From positions 1 through 21,648 of the forward strand of contig JBBSTY010000065.1 of assembly GCA_038235385.1 (NCBI GenBank): a stretch of DNA of 21,648 nucleotides, in the 5' to 3' direction. Below the pieces are notes generated by a model. The model saw nothing but the letters and a program-made list of their open reading frames with translations. It did no database searches and had not been told where the DNA came from. Shown piece by piece: positions 1 to 7,161 of this stretch. The stretch comes from JBBSTY01 sp038235385. Its GTDB lineage: Bacteria > Actinomycetota > Acidimicrobiia > Acidimicrobiales > Acidimicrobilacustridaceae. Every line of letters begins with the position of its first letter. Within the stretch, counting starts at the first letter, position 1. Both the position numbers and the translations under genes were made by a program.

Positions 1-138
1 GATGCGGCCACGGGTTCCGCCGCTTCGAGCACTACCGGCTCCGCGTACTGCTCCACACCGGCGGCATCGACTGGCCCGCCCGACCCCGACCACGCCGCAT
101 CCGGTCGTGCCACGCTCCCCACTCAAACGCGTAGAGCC
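1..138 (+). mobile_element. Right end of an ISL3-like insertion sequence (partial)
   Basis: The window opens inside what looks like the last part of an insertion sequence. It encodes a transposase C-terminus in frame 3, and the stop codon lies in TAGAGCC (132-138). Read inward from the right end this is GGCTCTA, and ISL3-family terminal inverted repeats typically begin GGCTCT. ISL3 elements usually duplicate 8 bp of target, so 139-146 (agattgtt) would be the duplicated flank. The left end is outside the window, so neither the inverted repeat pair nor the duplication can be confirmed. Family and boundary are inferences from the protein tail plus the terminal bases. Confidence 0.45.
3..134 (+). 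CDS. ISL3-like transposase, C-terminal fragment (5' end outside window)
   Basis: Frame 3 is open from the window edge to TAG at 132-134 and encodes 43 residues. It contains GFRRFEHYRLRVLLHTGGI, then a Trp-Pro and an Arg/Pro-rich tail ending in PHSNA. A pattern of aromatic-rich N/E-x-YRLRxLLH, then a Trp and a basic tail, is what I recognise at the C-terminus of ISL3-family transposases of actinobacteria. The DDE catalytic core would lie upstream, outside the window, so intactness cannot be judged. The stop codon sits inside the presumed terminal inverted repeat, which is common in compact IS elements. The call rests on about 40 residues and could be another IS family. Confidence 0.55.
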   Translation, partial: CGHGFRRFEHYRLRVLLHTGGIDWPARPRPRRIRSCHAPHSNA

Positions 139-332
139 AGATTGTTCGCTCCCCAGGTCGACCCTCCGTCTGTTGCAGGGCCGTTTGCGTCGAACCACCA
201 TTCAGCACTTCGATCGTCCATCCCCCAACCCCAGCCGACTTCATCGTCATGGTCTGCTGCAACTGGCGGAGTGTTACCTATAAGCACCAAAACTGCTGCA
301 GCTGCCGCGCTGATTGCCTGTGAACGCCTCAT
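123..332 (-). CDS. Small secreted protein, C-terminus replaced by IS end
   Basis: The start is ATG at 332, preceded by GAGGAG at 341-346 with an 8-nt gap, which is a good Shine-Dalgarno and decides against an upstream in-frame ATG. The 69-residue product begins MRRSQ, followed by an Ala/Val/Leu-rich hydrophobic stretch (about residues 8-19) and a likely signal-peptidase site near VAA-D (about 26-28). A Trp- and Asp-rich segment follows (VGWGWGMDD, EWWFD). The last residues before the stop (ALRV) are encoded by bases that match the presumed IS terminal repeat. The native C-terminus is therefore probably lost and this is a truncated gene. It sits 54 bp downstream of the lipoprotein gene on the same strand. 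The function is unknown to me. Confidence 0.5.
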   Translation of the reverse strand: MRRSQAISAAAAAVLVLIGNTPPVAADHDDEVGWGWGMDDRSAEWWFDANGPATDGGSTWGANNLALRV

Positions 333-386
333 AGTAGATGCTCCTCGAATTAGACTCGGTTTGCACACGGAGTACCGATCGTTTGT

Positions 387-1394
387 CTACCGAATTGTGA
401 CGTCGACGTTTCCATTGGCGGGAACCTGATGTACGAAGTAGTTGGCTTCGAGCTGCATCGCCGGGGGAACTGCAACGGTCGCTACCGTCTCCTTCTCGCC
501 AGACACAGTTACCGCTACTGATTTGGTGTCTGCCGCCGCTAGTCCCACCACAAACCGCAGGCCGTCAGAAATAGAGAAGAACCAGAGCGGTTGCTGCGAC
601 TCAAGCTCGCTCTTTGACGGTAGGACCGAGCACTGGGTGAGTGGTCCGTCGTCCGGTGCGAGTCGGTAGCAGAATCCGCTCTTGCCCGATAGGGCCACCC
701 GAAGCACGTAGCTGCGTGATGCCGCCTCGATAGTTTGCAGCTCTACCGTCTCACCCAATCCCGCACGGATGTTCTCCCCGACGGCCATAGGTGACGGGAG
801 AGCCAACTCCTCGCCATTCGCAACACGAGCATTGGATTCCTCTACCTTTGCCTTGACATCAGCGAGATCCATTGACGCTAGAGTGGCTGTGAGTTCATTG
901 GCCTCAGAGGTTTGAGGCTCCAGCGTGTTGTCAGCATTAACTCGGACGATGCCCTGAGCACCCACCGGAGTCCAGAGCGCTTGGTCGGTTCGGTCACGCC
1001 ACAAAAAGATGACGGCAGTGTCGCCCGGATAAAGGGTAACTAGGTCCGGGTTTACGACGAGTTCGGTTCCGTTGCGTTCGGAGTAGTCGACGAGATCAAT
1101 TCCCTTGGGGGCCTCGCCGCTTAGGTATTCCTGGACCTCGAGTTTCAGTTTCCGCAGCTCATAGCCCGGCTCGATCGAATCGAACGACTCTCCGACGACC
1201 TTGGCGAGCACGACTGCATCGGCGGTGGCAGCCATCTGCTCAACGTTCTCGAAGTCAAACATCCACGTGGCGGAGATGCCAGGAGTCAGGCTGAGTCCAG
1301 CGCTCGTCTCTGCGCTCGGGCTTGACGACGAGCAGGACAACACGGTCAGACTTGTTGCTGCAAGAACGAGCTTGACCCAGATGGATGACTTCAT
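387..1394 (-). CDS. Orphan lipoprotein of unknown function
   Basis: ATG at 1394 is chosen because GGAAAGG (1402-1408) lies 7 nt upstream and because it places a type II signal peptide at the N-terminus: Lys residues, a hydrophobic segment, then VLS-C with the lipidated Cys at residue 21, followed by a Ser-rich linker. The mature part (335 aa in all) starts with an ATADAVVLAKVVGE-like beta strand and a region with DLVDYSE and YPGDTAVIFLWR. This resembles generic extracytoplasmic beta proteins that carry a 'potential for export/transport' style N-domain, but I cannot assign a family. GC content here is visibly lower than in the backbone genes, which fits island cargo. It is transcribed in the direction of integrase and the zinc-knuckle orphan, whose reading frame overlaps its start. 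Confidence 0.8.
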   Translation of the reverse strand: MKSSIWVKLVLAATSLTVLSCSSSSPSAETSAGLSLTPGISATWMFDFENVEQMAATADAVVLAKVVGESFDSIEPGYELRKLKLEVQEYLSGEAPKGIDLVDYSERNGTELVVNPDLVTLYPGDTAVIFLWRDRTDQALWTPVGAQGIVRVNADNTLEPQTSEANELTATLASMDLADVKAKVEESNARVANGEELALPSPMAVGENIRAGLGETVELQTIEAASRSYVLRVALSGKSGFCYRLAPDDGPLTQCSVLPSKSELESQQPLWFFSISDGLRFVVGLAAADTKSVAVTVSGEKETVATVAVPPAMQLEANYFVHQVPANGNVDVTIR

Positions 1395-2271
1395 GCCTCG
1401 ACCTTTCCAAAACAGCGGGAGCGAACCTCGCGACGCAGCCGCAGGGCGTTTCAAGGGGCACCTTGTGGGCGGTGCGGCGACCATACCATCCGCAAGGGGG
1501 CGACAGAGTCCCGCTGAGTGGTCGGGTCGAGGTGTGATCCTCGGTTTGCTCAGCCCGCGAGTTGGGGCTGGTCGAGTTCAGCTTTGCGCCGGCTCGTTGA
1601 GGCGGGCCATGGAGCTCGCTGCTCCAAGCGATGGTCGCCTGCGGCGACGGTGCGAGCGCATCGCTCACCTCGCCCGCCATGATCCGACCGATCGCCGCTG
1701 CCGTGCTGGTGCCCAGCCCATCACGATCGAGGACGTGGTAGGCATCGTCCGACCACACGACCAACGTGCCGTCGATCGACCGGGTACCCGAGATGAGGCC
1801 TCGATCGCGAAGCGTCTTTCGGATCGCTCGCCGGGTGGTCTCGAGGTGCTCGCCCGGCACGCCGGTCACGAAGGTCGAGCTTCGCTCGGCGACCGCGTCA
1901 GCGACGACCTCGGCGAGAAGCCCAACGCCTGGCGGTGCAGTCGACTTCGGGAACCAGGTGTCGAGGACTCGCAGACACGCACGGCACGTCGGCGCGAACG
2001 CTGCGTCCTGCCACAGCAGCGTGGGGTCGTCGGCGCCGGCGGCCATGTGGTGCCACTCTCGACCGCACAGCGTCTTCTGCTCCCAGAGGGTCGCGTCGTC
2101 CAATCCGCCGGCGATCTGGATTGCCACGCGGTCGCTATCCACGTACTCGAGTGCCAGGTGGATCTCGGTGCCTCCGCCGACCTCGACGAGCAGGAGATCG
2201 CGACCGGCCACCGTGATCGTGTTCAGTGGCCGGTCGGCGCCGGGAGACTCCTGCTCGTCCATGAGTTCCAT
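1255..2271 (-). CDS. Orphan protein with Cys/His knuckle, integrase-linked
   Basis: This frame begins 14 bp after the integrase stop; ATG at 2271 or 2262 is possible and neither has a clear Shine-Dalgarno. Residues about 20-60 look like beta strands (DLLLVEVGGG, LALEYVDSD). Residues 69-99 hold CGREWHH and CRAC, a possible zinc knuckle. Residues 110-165 are helical with a TRRAIRKTLRDRGLI segment that could be a winged-helix or helix-turn-helix. The core appears to end near residue 208. The remaining roughly 130 residues are low-complexity and Pro/Ser/Arg-rich, and the frame overlaps the first 140 bp of the lipoprotein gene. I suspect the true C-terminus has been lost or frameshifted. The function is not recognised; it is probably co-transcribed with the integrase. 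Confidence 0.55.
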   Translation of the reverse strand: MELMDEQESPGADRPLNTITVAGRDLLLVEVGGGTEIHLALEYVDSDRVAIQIAGGLDDATLWEQKTLCGREWHHMAAGADDPTLLWQDAAFAPTCRACLRVLDTWFPKSTAPPGVGLLAEVVADAVAERSSTFVTGVPGEHLETTRRAIRKTLRDRGLISGTRSIDGTLVVWSDDAYHVLDRDGLGTSTAAAIGRIMAGEVSDALAPSPQATIAWSSELHGPPQRAGAKLNSTSPNSRAEQTEDHTSTRPLSGTLSPPCGWYGRRTAHKVPLETPCGCVARFAPAVLERSRHEVIHLGQARSCSNKSDRVVLLVVKPERRDERWTQPDSWHLRHVDV

Positions 2272-2285
2272 CGTCGCGGCGATCG

Positions 2286-3470
2286 TCAGCCGCCGCTTGC
2301 GCCTCCGCGCTTGCGCTGCGCTGCTTGGCGGAGCACCTCGGCGAACAGCTCGGCGGCTTCGGCCTGCATGCCGGGCAGCACGTGCTGGTACACGCTCATG
2401 GTGAACGCCGGACTGGCGTGGCCGAGTCGCTCGCTGACGACCTTCACCGGCACACCGTTCATCAGCAGGATGGTCGCGTGCGTGTGGCGCAGGTCGTGCA
2501 GGGTGATCTCCGGGACGTCGAGCTTGGCCACGACACGATCGAAGATCTGGCTGAACAGGTCGGGGTGCAGCCAGGCGCCGTCGGGCCGGCTGAAGACGAG
2601 TTCGGTCTTGGCCGGTGCCTTGCCGCCCCGCTCCTCGGTACGAAGCGTGCGCCACGACTCGAGCACGGCGATGGCGTCCTCCTCGATGTCGATCGTGCGT
2701 CGGCCGGTCCCGGTCTTCACGTCCGAGATGTGCACTTCGTAGGCGACCGAGACGAGCGCCTGGCGAACGGCCACCCGACCTGCCTCGACGTCGACGTCGC
2801 CCCACCGGAGCCCGAGGATCTCGCCGCGCCGCATGCCCGTGTGGGCCGACAGGTGGAACGCTGCGAAGAATCGATTGGCCGCCATCGCGTCGAGGAACGT
2901 GCAGATCTGGTCGGCGTCCCATGCCTTGACGTCCTCGCGTCGTTGAGCGCTGAGCTTCGGCGGATCAGACAGCTCGGCGACGTTGCGCACGACCAGGCCC
3001 TTGCGCTGGGCGTCCGACAACGCCTTGTTCAACATCACGTGGATGTTGCGCACGGTCTTCGGCGCCAGGCCCTTCTTGTCGGATGCCTTCCCGCGACGAC
3101 CCTTGGTCAGGAGGTCGGCGTAGAAGAGGTCCAGATCCGAGGGCGACAGCTTCGCGAGCTGGCGCTGCCCGATGGCGGGCAGGACGTGCAGGTCGATGTT
3201 GCGTCGGTAGGAGTCGTAGGTGCTGTGCCGCAGTCGCGACTCCTGCACGGGCAGCCACGTCTCGGTGAGGAACTGGCCGAGCGTGCCCTTGTGCGCGACC
3301 AGCGGTTCGCCTTCGTGCTTCTTGCGGATGATGTCGGCGAGAACGCGCTCGGCGTCCGCCTTGCGGGTGCCGGCGGAGATCCAGCGGCGCTTCGGCTTGC
3401 CCGCGTCGTCGGTGCCTTCGTAGACGACCGCGTACCAGCGGTTGCCCTTCTTCGTAACGGTTCCGTGCAT
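2286..3470 (-). CDS. Tyrosine recombinase / integrase of an integrative island
   Basis: This is a 394-residue phage-type integrase that would catalyse site-specific recombination between the island and the chromosome. ATG at 3470 is chosen for the AAGGGAA Shine-Dalgarno at 3478-3484. Residues 1-55 form an arm-binding AP2-like N-domain (RWYAVVYEGTDDAG, KRRWISAGTRKADAE). Residues 62-165 form a SAM-like core-binding domain (TLGQFLTETWLP). The catalytic domain follows: Arg214 in HTGMRRGE, Lys252 in VKTGTGRR, His325-x-x-Arg328 in LHDLRH, His351 in RLGHAS, and nucleophile Tyr361 in SVYQHV. All catalytic residues are present, so it appears functional. It lies next to the 3' end of tRNA-fMet and reads away from it, the usual layout for tRNA-targeted islands. 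Confidence 0.95.
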   Translation of the reverse strand: MHGTVTKKGNRWYAVVYEGTDDAGKPKRRWISAGTRKADAERVLADIIRKKHEGEPLVAHKGTLGQFLTETWLPVQESRLRHSTYDSYRRNIDLHVLPAIGQRQLAKLSPSDLDLFYADLLTKGRRGKASDKKGLAPKTVRNIHVMLNKALSDAQRKGLVVRNVAELSDPPKLSAQRREDVKAWDADQICTFLDAMAANRFFAAFHLSAHTGMRRGEILGLRWGDVDVEAGRVAVRQALVSVAYEVHISDVKTGTGRRTIDIEEDAIAVLESWRTLRTEERGGKAPAKTELVFSRPDGAWLHPDLFSQIFDRVVAKLDVPEITLHDLRHTHATILLMNGVPVKVVSERLGHASPAFTMSVYQHVLPGMQAEAAELFAEVLRQAAQRKRGGASGG

Positions 3471-3672
3471 GACGGATTCCCTTCTCTCAGAGGTTGGAGG
3501 AAGGGACGCCCTGCAGCAGAACACGACCGGAACCCGAGCATCCGTTGGGCATCTGGCGCTGCACCACTCAGGGTACGCGCCGTCTGCGCAAAGGTCGACC
3601 GCTGTACCGAGGACCGGCGGGGCCGGAGACCCCGACGGTCGCCCTCGAACGAGGTCGCTCGTGTCGTCCAGC

Positions 3673-3702
3673 ACCAGCCCGTGCCACCGACTACCAGCCC
3701 GT
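3673..3702. repeat. Direct repeat accagcccgt, two copies 20 bp apart
   Basis: Two perfect 10-bp copies occur at 3673-3682 and 3693-3702, start to start 20 bp, about two helical turns. They lie between integrase and tRNA, where arm-type integrase binding sites are expected. No experimental support; chance duplication is possible for a 10-mer in GC-rich DNA. Confidence 0.4.
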
Positions 3703-3709
3703 CACTCTG

Positions 3710-3732
3710 AAAAGTGTAGAAAAAGTGTAGAA
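3710..3732. repeat. Tandem 11-bp repeat (aaaagtgtaga x2)
   Basis: The 11-mer aaaagtgtaga occurs at 3710-3720 and again at 3721-3731, head to tail, followed by one more a. It is strikingly AT-rich against the local GC-rich background. The spacing of 11 bp is about one helical turn. The position between integrase and the tRNA end suggests an integrase arm site or an excisionase-type site. Confidence 0.6.
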
Positions 3733-3756
3733 GTTCGGGCATTCTGGGCAGCAGAA

Positions 3757-3786
3757 AGGCCCTCCCCGGTTCCCCGGAAAGGGCCT
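3757..3786 (-). terminator. Hairpin downstream of tRNA-fMet
   Basis: On the minus strand AGGCCCT (3786-3780) pairs perfectly with AGGGCCT (3763-3757) around a 16-nt loop, followed by TTTC. It starts 18 bp after the tRNA 3' end. It would serve as a weak intrinsic terminator for the tRNA transcript and insulate integrase. The U-tract is short. Confidence 0.5.
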
Positions 3787-3804
3787 CTGAGCTGCACTTA
3801 TAGG

Positions 3805-3881
<77 letters not shown>

Positions 3882-3892
3882 GCGTGGGCGTC

Positions 3893-3922
3893 ACTGTACC
3901 GGGGCGACCGCTGACTCGCCAA
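3893..3922 (-). promoter_or_regulatory. Candidate promoter of tRNA-fMet
   Basis: On the minus strand TTGGCG (3922-3917) is followed after 18 nt by TACAGT (3898-3893), which fits an actinobacterial -35/-10 (TTGNCN / TANNNT). The -10 ends 11 bp before the tRNA 5' end, which allows a very short leader as expected for a tRNA. It lies in the gap after the UPF0182 gene stop. Confidence 0.45.
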
Positions 3923-3981
3923 CCCCGTTCCCCGACAGAGCAGCGTGCGCCAGCCCGCACGCCGGTCCGATCAGGGCGAAC

Positions 3982-6900
3982 CTACGGTTGGGAGTCCGGC
4001 GTCGCAGCGCCCTCTGGGGCCGTGGTGGTGGAGGTGGTCGAGGTCGAGCCACCCGGTGTCGCGCCCTGACCGAGCAGGCTCTCGGCCTGACGGAGCAGGT
4101 CGTGGGCCTGGTTCACCAGACGCTGGTAGTTGCCCATGGCGTTCGGATCATCGGATTTGCGGGCCACCTCGGCCTCGGCCAGCAGACGGTTCGCCTCGGT
4201 GACCATCGATTGAAGGTCGAGCGGGACGGTCGACGGCGTCGTGGTGCCGGTGGTCGACGGCGTCGTGGTGGACGTCGACGTCGTCGTCGTGGTGTCGCTC
4301 GGGATCGTGTTGTCGTCGATGATCGGCAACGACTCGTCGACCGCCCCCTCGAGGGTGACCGGTTTGGACGACGGGAACATCGCCTGGAGCGCCTCTCGCA
4401 GCGTCTTGCGGAACACCGTCTCGCCCTGGAAGTAGACGATCACGCCCTTGACCTGCGGCACCCGCTGGGTCCCCGACACGGAGACGTAGAACGACCGCAC
4501 GTACAGGATGGATTTGTCGACCGGCACCATCAAGAGGTCACCGAAGCTCACGTTCGAGCCCTCGGTGTTGAGCAGCGTGATCTGTCGGGACACCTCGGCG
4601 TCGTTGAGGATCGTCGCACTGGCGATGCCTGGCCCGTCGATCGGCGCCTTCGTCGATCCCTCGACGGGCGCCGGTTCATAGATGGTGAGCTGTCCGAGTT
4701 GGTTGCCGTCGCTCCCCCCGGTCATGAACGCGGTGAGTTGCTGCTTGGAGTCGTCGTCGGAGTACGGCTGGTACATCCGCAGGATCTTGAAGCTCGGGTC
4801 GCCCTCATCGGGCAACTGGTTGATGACGTAGTTGGGCGACATCCGCGCGGACTTCGTGGTGACGCCGGTCGTGGTGCCACCCGGCCCGGCCGGAACCGTG
4901 ATCACCGATTGCGCGCTCGACGCTCCCTCGCGCGGTGGCGACTCGGGCGGTGAGGGCGGTGGCTCCCAGGCGTCGGTGCGATCGTAGAAGCTCTTCGAAT
5001 CCTTGATGTGGTAACGGCCCCACATGTCGGTCTGCACCCGGAAGAGATCCTCGGGATAGCGCAGGTGGCTCACCAGATCGATCGACATCTCCGAGCTGTC
5101 GTGGAAGAGCTCGGGGAAGGCGCCGCGGTAGGCGTTGATCACGGGATCGGTCGGATCGACCACGTAGAGCTTGACGGTGCCGTCGTAGGTGTCGACCACC
5201 CCCTTGACCGAGTTGCGCACGTAGTTGAAGGCACGCGTGGCCCGCAGCTCGCCGCTGCCCGTCGACGAACCCGGGTAGTACTGCGAGTTCGGGTAGGAGT
5301 CCGAGGTCGTGTACGCGTCGAGGATGTACACCATGTGATCGTCGACGACCGCGGGGTACGGGTTGCTGTCGAAGGTCAGGAAGGGCGCCAGCTTCTGGGC
5401 GCGCTCGCGCACGTCGCGGAGGAACAAGATGCGCGACTGGTCGGTGATGAAGTTCGAGATCACCAGGTTGGTGTCGCTGAAGCGCAGACCGAAGGCCAGC
5501 CGGCGCGGGAACGAGTCGAGCGACACCCCGCCCGAACCCAGGTAGCCAGGCTCGACCTCACCTTCCACGCCGGGGGCGAGCTCCTGCGCCTTGGTGCCCA
5601 CCACGGAGTAATCGGGGATCTGCTCGCCGTAGTACACCTCGGGTCGATCCACGGCGAAGTCGGTCATCCCCGGGAAGGTCATCGGGTCGACGTCGCGCAC
5701 CGCGAACTCGGGCCCGCCGGCTTCGGTGACCGCCCCACCGGCGGCCAGCGCCAGGCCGTACCCCCTCGTGTAGGAGAGGTGGAGCCCTTCCCACGTCCGC
5801 GTGGGGATGGTGTCGCTGTTCACCTCGCGGTTGGCGAGCACGACCTGGGTCGGTGACTCGCTTCCGCCCGTGACCCGCATGTTGGAGTAGCGGTCGGTGT
5901 CGAGCGTGGCGAACTGGTAGGGCGCAGTCTCCGACTGCAGCTTCTGGAAGGTGTCGGTGACCCGGCGCGGATCGAGCAGCTGGATGTTGCGTGTCGTGTC
6001 GGGGTTGTCGGTGATCGCCGTCGCCGCGTCGCCGGCAGAAGCCGAGTAGTCGAACGGCACGGTATTGACTTCGTCGATGCCGTAGGCCTTGCGGGTGGCG
6101 TCGATGTTGTTGTCGATCGCCGATGCTTCCTTGGTGGACTGCTCGGGCTCGACGATGAACCGCTGGTAGAACGCCGGGTAGGCGGCGCCCATCACCAACT
6201 GCACCAGCGCCCACATGCCCACGGCGACCACCGGCAGCACCCAACCACGGCGTCGGATGTTCAAGATGAACAGGACGAAGGCCGCCAACGCGATGAACAG
6301 CAACAGGTAGATCGCCGGGAGCTGGGCGTTGACCTCGGTGTAGGTCATGCCGTTCACGAAGCCCCGCTGGGAGAAGGTGAGCTCGTAGCGCTGCAACCAG
6401 TAGTCCGCCGCCTTGACGAGCGCCAGGAGTGCGAGGAGCACCGACAGGTGGGCCTTCACCTGCGGCGTCACCCGCTCGAACGGCGACTGCATGCGGATCC
6501 CGCCGTTGAGGTAGTGCGCCACCGCCGTGACCAGCAACACGATGACGAGCGCGGCGAACAGCCAGTCGGTCACGGTGAGCAGGAACGGCAGCTTGAACAC
6601 GTAGAACCCGACGTTCTCGCCGTAGATCGGATCCGTGGTGGCGAAGTCGCCGCCGTTGGTGAACAGCACCCACTCGTTCCACTGGCTCGACATGCCCGCG
6701 CCGGTGATGAAGGCGAAGATGCCGGCGACGATCACCCGGACGACGCCCGCTCGCCGATCGATCATCTGGTGGTACCGGTTGAGCAGGTCCTCATCGGGCC
6801 CGAGCGGACGGAACTTCGGCGAGATGCGATCGGCGATGAACAGGTTCACCCACAGCAGCAGGAAGAAACCGGCGGTGAACAGGGCGCCGAGCTGCAGTTT

Positions 6901-7092
6901 GATCAGGAGGGTCCGCGTCCACACCTGCGAGAAGCCGAGCGACTCGAACCACAAGAAGTCGGTCCAGAACTCAGCGATCTGGCGCAGCGACGTGAAGATC
7001 AGGAAGAGGGCGATCGCGGCGACGATGAGCAGGATCCGACCGCGACCGGGTGACCGCACGGCCTTGGGAGGCATGTCCGAGGGAGCGCGCAT
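3982..7092 (-). CDS. UPF0182 family multipass membrane protein
   Basis: The 1036-residue length is within the usual range for UPF0182, a family of large actinobacterial and cyanobacterial membrane proteins of unknown function. About seven hydrophobic segments fill residues 18-325: ILLIVAAIALFLIF, LGALFTAGFFLLLW, the VIVAGIFAFITGAG region, WLFAALVIVLLVTAV, VLLALLALV, YLLLFIALAAFVLFIL and VVAVGMWALVQLVMG. A long presumed extracytoplasmic domain follows, with the family-typical FLWFESLGF near the N-terminus, DPRRVTDTFQKLQ, and RDVDPMTFPGM. The C-terminus carries a Thr/Ser/Pro linker (about 930-955), a short helical bundle (EANRLLAEAEVARKSDD) and a second Thr-rich tail. ATG 7092 and ATG 7074 are both possible starts and neither has a strong Shine-Dalgarno. 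Confidence 0.95.
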   Translation of the reverse strand: MRAPSDMPPKAVRSPGRGRILLIVAAIALFLIFTSLRQIAEFWTDFLWFESLGFSQVWTRTLLIKLQLGALFTAGFFLLLWVNLFIADRISPKFRPLGPDEDLLNRYHQMIDRRAGVVRVIVAGIFAFITGAGMSSQWNEWVLFTNGGDFATTDPIYGENVGFYVFKLPFLLTVTDWLFAALVIVLLVTAVAHYLNGGIRMQSPFERVTPQVKAHLSVLLALLALVKAADYWLQRYELTFSQRGFVNGMTYTEVNAQLPAIYLLLFIALAAFVLFILNIRRRGWVLPVVAVGMWALVQLVMGAAYPAFYQRFIVEPEQSTKEASAIDNNIDATRKAYGIDEVNTVPFDYSASAGDAATAITDNPDTTRNIQLLDPRRVTDTFQKLQSETAPYQFATLDTDRYSNMRVTGGSESPTQVVLANREVNSDTIPTRTWEGLHLSYTRGYGLALAAGGAVTEAGGPEFAVRDVDPMTFPGMTDFAVDRPEVYYGEQIPDYSVVGTKAQELAPGVEGEVEPGYLGSGGVSLDSFPRRLAFGLRFSDTNLVISNFITDQSRILFLRDVRERAQKLAPFLTFDSNPYPAVVDDHMVYILDAYTTSDSYPNSQYYPGSSTGSGELRATRAFNYVRNSVKGVVDTYDGTVKLYVVDPTDPVINAYRGAFPELFHDSSEMSIDLVSHLRYPEDLFRVQTDMWGRYHIKDSKSFYDRTDAWEPPPSPPESPPREGASSAQSVITVPAGPGGTTTGVTTKSARMSPNYVINQLPDEGDPSFKILRMYQPYSDDDSKQQLTAFMTGGSDGNQLGQLTIYEPAPVEGSTKAPIDGPGIASATILNDAEVSRQITLLNTEGSNVSFGDLLMVPVDKSILYVRSFYVSVSGTQRVPQVKGVIVYFQGETVFRKTLREALQAMFPSSKPVTLEGAVDESLPIIDDNTIPSDTTTTTSTSTTTPSTTGTTTPSTVPLDLQSMVTEANRLLAEAEVARKSDDPNAMGNYQRLVNQAHDLLRQAESLLGQGATPGGSTSTTSTTTAPEGAATPDSQP
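4228..4270. repeat. Coding minisatellite in the UPF0182 Thr/Pro linker
   Basis: A 19-bp unit (ggtcgacggcgtcgtggtg) occurs at 4228-4246 and 4252-4270, period 24 bp. On the minus strand it encodes two copies of an eight-residue TTTPSTxx unit. It continues into further Thr codons up to about 4300. Such linkers are prone to slippage, so copy number may vary between strains. Confidence 0.7.
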
Positions 7093-7161
7093 GAGGTGGT
7101 CAGCCTAAGGGGAATCGACACCCGATGGTGACCGCGGCGCACGGCTCGGATCGCAGGTCGG

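Larger units (their letters stand above)
3471..3804. other. Non-coding integrase-tRNA interval (probable attachment arm region)
   Basis: These 334 bp hold no gene I can support. They contain the integrase Shine-Dalgarno, two sets of direct repeats (3673-3702 and 3710-3732), and a hairpin just after the tRNA. In tRNA-targeted integrative elements this is where arm-type integrase sites and the element-supplied 3' flank of the tRNA normally lie. The role is inferred from position. Confidence 0.5.

Noticed and set aside
2325..3710. A 461-codon plus-strand frame opposite the integrase
   Set aside because: The integrase on the other strand has all catalytic residues; the plus frame has only low-complexity Arg/Val/Leu/Gly sequence.
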